From assembly GCA_023413555.1 (NCBI GenBank), contig JAEZPG010000035.1, forward strand, positions 26,639 through 90,638: 64,000 nt of DNA. The letters run 5' to 3'. The stretch comes from Bacillota bacterium. GTDB taxonomy: Bacteria > Bacillota > Clostridia > Lachnospirales > Lachnospiraceae. Below, piece after piece: positions 1 to 6,896 of the stretch (its first letter is position 1; every line of letters begins with the position of its first letter). A model generated the notes under the pieces. That model ran no database searches, was not told where the DNA came from, and saw nothing but the letters and a program-made list of their open reading frames with translations. The position numbers and the translations under genes are program-made.

Positions 1-1548
1 ATTGTAAACACGATTCTCGTAAATAGTTTTATCAAAGAAATACTTCGGTTTTGTGAAGTTTATATCAACATCTGTAGCAGGAATTAAATAACCTTTATTA
101 GCAGCGGTTGCAGCAATAGAACGCGCATCCATAAGAGCAACTGAAGCAATCTGACCATTGGTGATCTTGGATCCCTCTCGATTAGGGAAGTTTCTGGTGG
201 AATGTCGAATACTCAAGCCATGATTAGCAGGAACATCTCCTGCACCAAAGCATGGTCCACAGAATGCAGTACGTATCGTGGCACCTGTTGCCATAAGATC
301 TGCAACGCTACCATTTTTAACAAGCTCCATAAATATTGGCTGACTAGCAGGATATACACTTAAGGAGAATTCTTCAGCACCAATATTCTTTCCTTTTAAT
401 ATATCAGTTGCATCACAAATATTCTCAAAGCCACCGCCTGCACATCCGGCAATTACTCCTTGCTCTACATAAAGTTTTCCGTTATGAATCTTATCTTTCA
501 GAACGTACTTAATTTTATTATCTAAGCTAATAAGAGCTTTCTTTTCCACTTCATCTAAAATATCATATAAATTGCTATTAAGCTCTTCTATGCTATACAC
601 ATTACTTGGATGGAAAGGCATCGCAATCATAGGTTTTATTTTAGATAAATCCACATATACAAGTCCATCATAGTATGCGATATCCTTAGGTGCTAATTCC
701 TTGTAAGCCTCTTTACGTCCATGAATTTCATAAAAATCTTCCACTTGTACATCTGTCTCCCATACAGAGGAAAGACAGGTGGTCTCAGTTGTCATAACAT
801 CTATGCCAATTCTGTAATCAACACTCAAATTATGTACACCATCACCAATGAATTCCATTACCTTATTTTTTACATAACCGTTAGCAAATACTGTTCCAAT
901 TATGGCTAATGCTACATCCTGTGGGCCTACTCCCTTTTCAGGTTTTCCAGTCAGGAAAACACCAACTACCTCTGGACAATTAATATCATAGGTTCTGCTT
1001 AACAACTGTTTTACAATTTCAGGTCCACCTTCTCCGATTGCCATAGTTCCTAAAGCTCCATAACGAGTATGACTGTCGGATCCTAATAACATAGATCCAC
1101 CTTCTGCAAGCATCTCTCTAGCAAATTGATGGATAACAGCTTGATGTGGTGGAACATAGATTCCTCCATATTTCTTTGCGCAGCTTAAACCAAATACATG
1201 ATCATCTTCGTTTATTGTGCCACCTACAGCACACAGACTATTATGACAGTTTGTAAGGGCATATGGAACTGGAAATTTTTCTAACCCTGAAGCTCTTGCA
1301 GTTTGTAGAATACCTACAAAGGTAATATCATGAGAGGTTAATTTATCAAACTTAATTTTTAATTTATCCATATTACCAGAGGTATTATGGGCCTCAAGAA
1401 TATGATAAGCAATCGTATTTTTTTTCGCTTCTTCTTTTGTAATAACTCTTCCAGTTTTAGCTTCCAGTAGTTGTGTGGAATCTACTGTGGCTTCGATTAA
1501 CTCTGTACCATTTATCAGATAAGCACCTTGATCAAATAGTTTTATCAT
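1..1548 (-). CDS. Aconitase-family hydratase, 3' part missing
   Basis: The first 516 residues are visible; the gene runs off the left edge. The ATG at 1548 has a TAGGAGGA ribosome site just upstream. The protein shows aconitase signatures: LLGSDSHTRYGALGT near residue 160, IAGCAGGGFENIC as the first iron-sulfur cysteine region, and CGPCFGAG for the other two cysteines, followed by the arginine-bearing segment LSIRHSTRNFPNREG. These residues bind a [4Fe-4S] cluster and citrate-like substrates in the family. It resembles the stand-alone hydratase group related to E. coli YbhJ more than AcnA or AcnB; that subgroup choice is inference. It probably isomerises a hydroxy-tricarboxylate, either citrate for glutamate synthesis or an unknown substrate. 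It is divergent from pyrB with 172 bp between them. The C-terminal swivelling domain is mostly outside the window. Confidence 0.85.
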   Translation of the reverse strand, partial: MIKLFDQGAYLINGTELIEATVDSTQLLEAKTGRVITKEEAKKNTIAYHILEAHNTSGNMDKLKIKFDKLTSHDITFVGILQTARASGLEKFPVPYALTNCHNSLCAVGGTINEDDHVFGLSCAKKYGGIYVPPHQAVIHQFAREMLAEGGSMLLGSDSHTRYGALGTMAIGEGGPEIVKQLLSRTYDINCPEVVGVFLTGKPEKGVGPQDVALAIIGTVFANGYVKNKVMEFIGDGVHNLSVDYRIGIDVMTTETTCLSSVWETDVQVEDFYEIHGRKEAYKELAPKDIAYYDGLVYVDLSKIKPMIAMPFHPSNVYSIEELNSNLYDILDEVEKKALISLDNKIKYVLKDKIHNGKLYVEQGVIAGCAGGGFENICDATDILKGKNIGAEEFSLSVYPASQPIFMELVKNGSVADLMATGATIRTAFCGPCFGAGDVPANHGLSIRHSTRNFPNREGSKITNGQIASVALMDARSIAATAANKGYLIPATDVDINFTKPKYFFDKTIYENRVYN

Positions 1549-1654
1549 GTTTTCCTCCTAAATTATACTTTTGCATAACAAATTACTCTTAATTTTTAAT
1601 TATATAGATTTCTTTCTAGAGATGCAAATAAAACTTTCTTCATTTATAATTTCT

Positions 1655-1686
1655 TATTGTAATAAATGAAACAATATATTACAATA
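1655..1686 (+). promoter_or_regulatory. pyrB promoter overlapped by an inverted repeat
   Basis: A -35 TTGTAA (1657-1662) and a -10 TACAAT (1680-1685) are 17 bp apart. Each hexamer lies inside one arm of a perfect 10-bp inverted repeat, TATTGTAATA (1655-1664) and TATTACAATA (1677-1686). The pyrB ribosome site AAGGAGG follows at about 1709. No PyrR-type attenuator terminator is visible in the leader. Confidence 0.5.
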
Positions 1687-1720
1687 TATAGTTGAAAAAT
1701 TTAATATCAAGGAGGCACCT

Positions 1721-2641
1721 ATGAAACATATTATAAGTCCTTTGGATTTAACCGTATCTGAACTTAATGATGTTTTATCATTGGCAGAAGACATAATTAA
1801 AGACCCTAAAAAATACTCCCACGTGTGCGTTGGTAAGAAATTAGCTACTCTATTTTATGAACCTAGTACACGAACAAGATTAAGCTTTGAGGCTGCAATG
1901 TTGAATCTTGGTGGCAGTGTACTTGGCTTTTCTTCAGCTGATTCCTCTTCTGCATCAAAAGGAGAAAGTGTTGCAGACACAATTCGTGTTATATCAAGCT
2001 ATGCTGACATATGTGCTATTCGTCATCCAAAAGAAGGTGCCCCATTGGTGGCGGCCAAGTATTCTTCTATTCCGGTAATCAACGCCGGCGATGGTGGTCA
2101 TAACCATCCTACTCAAACCCTTACTGATTTGCTAACCATCGAGAATCTAAAGGGTAAACTTTCTGATTTGACTGTTGGCCTTTGTGGTGATCTAAAATTC
2201 GGTCGTACTGTTCATTCTCTTATTAATGCCTTAGTTCGTTATCCTAATATCAAATTCGTATTAATCTCCCCTAAAGAACTTAGAATACCTACTTATATTC
2301 GCGAGGAAGTGCTAGAAGCGAATAATATTCCTTTTGAAGAGGTTCAGGTTTTGGAAGAAGTAATGCCAAACCTTGATTTATTGTATATGACAAGAGTACA
2401 GAAGGAACGTTTTTTTAATGAAGATGATTATATACGTTTAAAGGATAGCTTTATACTGGATGCTGCTAAAATGAGATATGCGAAGCAAGACATGCTAGTA
2501 TTGCACCCTCTTCCACGAGTTAATGAGATATCCACAGAAGTAGACAATGATCCAAGAGCAGTTTACTTTAAGCAGGCACAATATGGTGTTTATGTTAGGA
2601 TGGCATTGATTATGAAGTTATTGGGGGTGGAATTATGCTAA
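1721..2641 (+). CDS. pyrB: Aspartate carbamoyltransferase catalytic chain
   Basis: It catalyses carbamoyl phosphate plus L-aspartate to N-carbamoylaspartate, the committed step of pyrimidine synthesis in the cytoplasm. At 306 residues it has the usual length. The carbamoyl-phosphate loop EPSTRTRLSFEAA is near residue 50, HPTQTLTDL near residue 130 and HPLPRVNEI near residue 265, all hallmarks of the transcarbamoylase fold. The ATG follows AAGGAGG at an ideal distance. Its stop overlaps the start of pyrI by 7 bp, so the two chains are translationally coupled, as expected for an E. coli-type allosteric holoenzyme of catalytic trimers and regulatory dimers. Confidence 0.98.
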   Translation: MKHIISPLDLTVSELNDVLSLAEDIIKDPKKYSHVCVGKKLATLFYEPSTRTRLSFEAAMLNLGGSVLGFSSADSSSASKGESVADTIRVISSYADICAIRHPKEGAPLVAAKYSSIPVINAGDGGHNHPTQTLTDLLTIENLKGKLSDLTVGLCGDLKFGRTVHSLINALVRYPNIKFVLISPKELRIPTYIREEVLEANNIPFEEVQVLEEVMPNLDLLYMTRVQKERFFNEDDYIRLKDSFILDAAKMRYAKQDMLVLHPLPRVNEISTEVDNDPRAVYFKQAQYGVYVRMALIMKLLGVELC

Positions 2642-3057
2642 ATATTGGTGGGTTAACAAATGGGATAGTTATAGATCATATTAAGGCGGGTAAATCTATG
2701 GAGATTTATCATTATCTTAAGCTAGATAAAATGGATTGCTGCGTAGCCATTATTAAAAATGCCAAAAGCAACAAGATGGGCAAGAAGGATATCATAAAGA
2801 TTGAAGGTCCTATCAATGTCGATATTAATATGTTGGCTGTTCTTGATCATCACATTACGATTAATATAATTGAAAATGGGATTATAACAATAAAGAAAAG
2901 CCCTGAACTTCCTCTTGAGGTGACTAACATTATTAAGTGTAAAAATCCTAGATGTATTACCTCGATTGAACAGGAATTGTCACATCGTTTTCGTCTGACG
3001 AACAGAGAGAAAAGGGTATATCGCTGTATTTACTGTGATGAAGCCTTTGATGAATAA
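2635..3057 (+). CDS. pyrI: Aspartate carbamoyltransferase regulatory chain
   Basis: This 140-residue chain binds the nucleotide effectors and links catalytic trimers. The N-terminal part begins GGLTNGIVIDHIKAGKS, typical of the allosteric domain. The C-terminal zinc domain carries four cysteines in the pattern CKNPRC ... CIYC, which hold a structural zinc. It starts inside the 3' end of pyrB and is followed directly by a strong hairpin terminator, so the operon is just pyrBI. The arrangement is found in many clostridia that lack the Bacillus-style PyrR operon. Confidence 0.97.
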   Translation: MLNIGGLTNGIVIDHIKAGKSMEIYHYLKLDKMDCCVAIIKNAKSNKMGKKDIIKIEGPINVDINMLAVLDHHITINIIENGIITIKKSPELPLEVTNIIKCKNPRCITSIEQELSHRFRLTNREKRVYRCIYCDEAFDE

Positions 3058-3072
3058 TAAACAAATAAAAAG

Positions 3073-3119
3073 AGTGTTGCCTGATGATATTAATGGTATT
3101 ATCAAGCAACACTTTTTTT
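3073..3119 (+). terminator. Bidirectional terminator between pyrI and fhs
   Basis: The stem AGTGTTGC (3073-3080) pairs with GCAACACT (3106-3113), extended inward with one mismatch, and is followed by a run of T. On the minus strand the A-rich flank upstream of the stem gives a second T-run, so it can also end fhs transcription. Confidence 0.85.
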
Positions 3120-3128
3120 ATGAAGTTC

Positions 3129-4799
3129 TTAAAATAATCCAGTAATAAAACCAGCTTCATTCACATCAATTCCTTCAGCGGCTGGCTTTTTAGGGAGGCC
3201 TGGCATAGTCATAACTGTACCAGTTATCGCCACAACAAAACCTGCTCCAGCAGAAACGTATACTTCTCTAATATTAATGCTGAAGTCTGTAGGTCTACCA
3301 AGTTTTGTAGCATCGTCAGACAAGGAATACTGATTTTTGGCCATACATACAGGAGATTTGGAATAACCAATCTCTTCTATCTTTGCAATTGCTTTTAGGG
3401 CAGCAGGATCATATGTAACTCCATTTGCTCCGTAAATCTCAGTTGCAATCTTTTCAATCTTTTCCATAATAGAAAGGGAATCTTCATAAAGCGGAGTAAA
3501 GTTGCTTTCTTTCTCATTCAAAGTCTGAATCACACGATTAGCAAGTTCCATTCCACCTTCTCCACCTTTTTCCCAAACCTCGGATAAAGCAAAATCACAA
3601 TTTCTTTCTTCACAGAAATTCTTAACATAATCAAGTTCAGCATTTGAATCAGTTAAGAATCTATTTAAAGTTACAACAACGGGTACATTAAACTTTTGAA
3701 GATTCTCAATATGCTTCTCAAGATTTACAATGCCCTTCCTTAAGGCATCCATATTCTCAGTAGATAGATCTGTCTTTGGAACACCACCGTTGTATTTTAA
3801 TGCCCTTACGGTAGCTACTAATACAACTGCATCTGGTTTTAATCCAGCCATTCTACACTTAATATCAAAGAATTTCTCTGCACCTAGGTCAGCACCAAAA
3901 CCTGCCTCAGTAATTACATAATCGGCTAATTTTAAAGCCATCTTAGTTGCCCTTACGCTGTTACAACCATGTGCAATATTAGCGAATGGGCCTCCATGTA
4001 CTATGGCAGGAGTATGCTCTAAGGTTTGAATCAAATTAGGCTTAATAGCATCCTTAAGTAAAGCTGCCATAGAGCCTACTGCATTTAACTGACCTGCAGT
4101 TACTGGATTACCCTCATAAGTATAAGCCACGATAATATTACTTAAACGATTCTTTAAGTCCCTCATATTTTCTGCAAGGCACAAAATTGCCATAATCTCA
4201 GAGGCAACTGTAATGATAAAATGATCCTCTCTTACTACACCGTCTGCCTTTCTTCCTAGCCCTATCACGATATTACGAAGAACTCGATCATTCATATCGA
4301 CACAACGTTTCCAAACGATTTGATTAGGATCTATTCCAAGGGTATTTCCCTGTTGTAAATGATTATCCAGCATAGCAGCTAACAGATTATTGGCAGAAGT
4401 AATGGCATGAAAATCTCCAGTGAAATGAAGATTTAAGTCTTCCATAGGTACCACTTGAGCATATCCTCCACCTGCTGCTCCACCCTTAATACCAAAACAG
4501 GGACCTAAGGAAGGTTCTCTTAAGGCGATTACAGATTTTTTATTCATTCTACCAAAAGCTTCCCCTAAGCCTACTGTGGTTGTAGTCTTACCTTCTCCTG
4601 CTGGAGTAGGGTTAATTGCAGTAACTAAAACTAACTTTCCATCAGGGCGGTCCTTTATCTGTTCCATAAGCTCATCAGATAACTTGGCTTTATACTTACC
4701 GTAGTATTCCAAATTCTCCTCATTTATATCAAGCTTACTTGCCACCTCTTTAATATGAACTAACTGGGCTTCCTGTGCGATTTCAATATCAGTTTTCAT
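3129..4799 (-). CDS. fhs: Formate--tetrahydrofolate ligase
   Basis: It joins formate to tetrahydrofolate using ATP, supplying 10-formyl-THF for purines and one-carbon metabolism (also the methyl branch of acetogenesis). The ATP loop TPAGEGKTTTTVGLGEA lies near residue 66, and the REPSLGPCFGIKGGAAGGG segment near residue 95 is diagnostic. The ATG at 4799 sits 9 nt after AGGAGG. A TTG two codons upstream is too close to that site and was rejected. The resulting 556 residues match clostridial enzymes. The gene stands alone between two terminators or gaps, with its own extended -10 promoter. Confidence 0.97.
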   Translation of the reverse strand: MKTDIEIAQEAQLVHIKEVASKLDINEENLEYYGKYKAKLSDELMEQIKDRPDGKLVLVTAINPTPAGEGKTTTTVGLGEAFGRMNKKSVIALREPSLGPCFGIKGGAAGGGYAQVVPMEDLNLHFTGDFHAITSANNLLAAMLDNHLQQGNTLGIDPNQIVWKRCVDMNDRVLRNIVIGLGRKADGVVREDHFIITVASEIMAILCLAENMRDLKNRLSNIIVAYTYEGNPVTAGQLNAVGSMAALLKDAIKPNLIQTLEHTPAIVHGGPFANIAHGCNSVRATKMALKLADYVITEAGFGADLGAEKFFDIKCRMAGLKPDAVVLVATVRALKYNGGVPKTDLSTENMDALRKGIVNLEKHIENLQKFNVPVVVTLNRFLTDSNAELDYVKNFCEERNCDFALSEVWEKGGEGGMELANRVIQTLNEKESNFTPLYEDSLSIMEKIEKIATEIYGANGVTYDPAALKAIAKIEEIGYSKSPVCMAKNQYSLSDDATKLGRPTDFSINIREVYVSAGAGFVVAITGTVMTMPGLPKKPAAEGIDVNEAGFITGLF

Positions 4800-4860
4800 G
4801 AACAATTGCCTCCTATTTTATCAATTGTAAAGATAATAAGTCTATTATTCTATATGAATC

Positions 4861-4890
4861 ATTATAGCATTACTTTCTTAAAAAACTCAA
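4861..4890 (-). promoter_or_regulatory. fhs promoter
   Basis: On the minus strand the -35 TTGAGT (4890-4885) is followed after 18 bp by TATAAT (4866-4861). A TG one base before the -10 makes it an extended -10 promoter. The start of transcription would be near 4854, giving a leader of about 55 nt. Confidence 0.65.
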
Positions 4891-4949
4891 CTCTGGAAAA
4901 TGTAGGTGTTATAATAATTATTAATTTAATTATTAAGCACTCATTCTTA

Positions 4950-5828
4950 TTAAGAATGTTTATAATTTTTATTAAGAGTCCTTAGGATGTATTGCATATA
5001 GAGACTAATTACATCAATGTTAGTGCACTGATACAACATTCTTGCTCCAACAATATCCTCTATCTCATTAAATAGTAAATCACCATTCTCATGAATCAAA
5101 AAATCTATTCCTACATAATCAACAGGTAAACAGTTTATTATTTTTTCAACTTGAGATACTACCTTTTGAGTTAGCTTGTATGAAGTCACCTGTCCTCCCA
5201 ACGAATAATTAGAACGAAAACCATTCGTTGCTGTTCGAAGAACTGCACCTATAATAGATTGTCCAATGACATATACTCTAAGATCCTGTCCTTTCCCTGG
5301 TATAAATGGCTGAATTACTACATCTTCACTACCCATAGTCATACAGATTTGCTTTATCTCGTCCCTATTATTCGGATGAAACAAACATACTTGATTTCCA
5401 CCATGGCCATGAACTGCTTTTACCACGATTTCATCCTTACAGCTCTTAAGATAATTCTCTAAATTATAACTAGGAACAAACTCAGTATCTGGCATTGGAA
5501 CGTGAAACCCGGAGTAATACTCACAGGTCTCCCATTTGTTATTGCCAATCCTATTTACCTTAGCGTTGTTAAAAACACGTATTCTCATGGATTCTAAGTG
5601 CTTCGCCAATCTATAATCACGACATCGATTAATTGCAAAATCAACATCTTGCAGCAATTTACCTTCTGATTTTACATATAAGAGGTTGTTATGAATCCCA
5701 TAAGAAAGATTCTCATAGTATACCAGGCTTAATGTTATTCCTAATTTCACAGCTTCCCTGAAGTAGATATCAATACCACTTCGATTATATACTGCCGAAC
5801 TTTTCTCATATATTATTATACCCTTCAT
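4950..5828 (-). CDS. RimK-like ATP-grasp ligase (second of a pair)
   Basis: ATP-grasp enzymes couple ATP to formation of an amide bond via an acyl phosphate. The 292 residues show the ATP-grasp landmarks KAVHGHGGNQV near residue 136, QPFIPGKGQDLRVYVIG near 173, LRTATNGFRSNYSLGG near 197 and VGIDFLIHENGDLLFNEIED near 238, in the order seen in RimK (glutamate ligase). The metal-binding motif ends in NEIED where RimK has EVNSS. It follows its paralogue with TAAATG, stop touching start, so the two are made together. The substrate is unknown; there is no ribosomal S6, cofactor F420 or peptide gene next to it. A small hairpin spans its stop codon (4942-4958) but has no T-run. Confidence 0.75.
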   Translation of the reverse strand: MKGIIIYEKSSAVYNRSGIDIYFREAVKLGITLSLVYYENLSYGIHNNLLYVKSEGKLLQDVDFAINRCRDYRLAKHLESMRIRVFNNAKVNRIGNNKWETCEYYSGFHVPMPDTEFVPSYNLENYLKSCKDEIVVKAVHGHGGNQVCLFHPNNRDEIKQICMTMGSEDVVIQPFIPGKGQDLRVYVIGQSIIGAVLRTATNGFRSNYSLGGQVTSYKLTQKVVSQVEKIINCLPVDYVGIDFLIHENGDLLFNEIEDIVGARMLYQCTNIDVISLYMQYILRTLNKNYKHS

Positions 5829-6731
5829 TTAGCCATCACTTCTTTCCAGGAGTTTTGTCTTTATATAAACAATAATAGAATCTGCTACATTTACGTTTGT
5901 ACAATCATATATATTTTTAAAATGAGCATTAGAGTTTACTTCACAGACCAATGGGGAACCACTTGGACCAAATAACAAATCAACTCCTCCAAAATCCAGA
6001 TCAAGAGCCATACAACTTTTAATTGCAAGTTCCCGTTCCTCTAGTGTGGGTTCATAGGTCTTCATCTTACCACCAATAGTAAGATTGGCTCTAAAATCTC
6101 CTGTATCAGAACAGCGAAGCATACTTGCTACCACTTGATCTCCTACTACTTGCATTCGCACATCTCTTCCAAAGCTAGAAGAGATACATTCCTGGAACAA
6201 TAATGGTTTAGGAGAAGTTTGATTTAGTAGCTTAATTAACTCCTCTTTATTATTTGCAAGATTGACTTGCCAGCCAAAAGAACCAAAACATTCTTTTACT
6301 ACTATAGGATAACCTAGCTTTTCTTCAACGGCTTCTACAAAAGACAAATTATTGTAGCCTGGTCTTTCATAGGTTTTAGGGGCAAGAATGGTTTTAGGCA
6401 TCGGAATATGATGTTTCCTTAGCTGCAAGTAGGTATAACCTTTATCGTCACACATTTCTATCGCCTTTGAGTTATTGAATAAAGGAAGGTTTAGATTTTC
6501 TAGCATTTGGGCTAATCGAATATCTTTGTCCCAAAAAAGGACAAAATCCACCTGCTCTTCTTCCTTCAATCGATCTAAATCATGTACCAGAAGTTCCGCA
6601 TTGGTCTTTACTGTTAATTTTAAACCATGATACTCTCCAGCTTTATTAAACCATTGATACAGTTCACTATATTTATTTGCATTTAGAAATTGGTTAATTA
6701 CTAACCAACCATGCAGTACATTATTGGACAT
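5829..6731 (-). CDS. RimK-like ATP-grasp ligase (first of a pair)
   Basis: At 300 residues this is a paralogue of the downstream gene. It carries VKECFGSFGWQVNLA, LFQECISSSFGRDVRMQVVG, LRCSDTGDFRANLTIGG, DFGGVDLLFGPSGSPLVCEVNS and NAHFKNIYDCTNVNVAD, a canonical RimK layout with the magnesium-binding EVNSN intact. The ATG at 6731 has AAAGGA six bases upstream. A TTG at 6776 would add 15 residues but has no ribosome site. A tandem pair of similar ligases suggests successive additions of amino acids or a heteromer; this is inference. It lies upstream of the companion with no gap and downstream of a terminator that closes ftsK. Confidence 0.78.
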   Translation of the reverse strand: MSNNVLHGWLVINQFLNANKYSELYQWFNKAGEYHGLKLTVKTNAELLVHDLDRLKEEEQVDFVLFWDKDIRLAQMLENLNLPLFNNSKAIEMCDDKGYTYLQLRKHHIPMPKTILAPKTYERPGYNNLSFVEAVEEKLGYPIVVKECFGSFGWQVNLANNKEELIKLLNQTSPKPLLFQECISSSFGRDVRMQVVGDQVVASMLRCSDTGDFRANLTIGGKMKTYEPTLEERELAIKSCMALDLDFGGVDLLFGPSGSPLVCEVNSNAHFKNIYDCTNVNVADSIIVYIKTKLLERSDG

Positions 6732-6787
6732 AAGTTTCCTTTCTGCAACCTTATTTATTATCAGCAAATCGTGCAATTCTCATTACT

Positions 6788-6820
6788 ATAATATAAAAGG
6801 CTTCCTAATAAAAGGAAGCC
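6788..6820 (-). terminator. Terminator of ftsK
   Basis: The perfect 8-bp stem GGCTTCCT (6799-6806) and AGGAAGCC (6813-6820) with a 6-nt loop is followed on the minus strand by TTTTATATTAT. It lies about 80 bp past the ftsK stop. Confidence 0.7.
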
Positions 6821-6896
6821 AGGAGATTACCATAGCAAGGCCAATTTCACTCATAAGACCATCTTATGCGAAGAGTTTTGCAAATGAAACTCCTTT

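Noticed and set aside
721..909. Plus-strand reading frame inside the aconitase-family gene
   Set aside because: It lies opposite conserved aconitase coding sequence and has no ribosome site.
6873..6895. Hairpin with T-tract on the plus strand (GAGTTT...AAACTC then CTTTTTA)
   Set aside because: No plus-strand gene precedes it; it lies next to the ftsK 3' end and is probably chance or part of that gene's tail.
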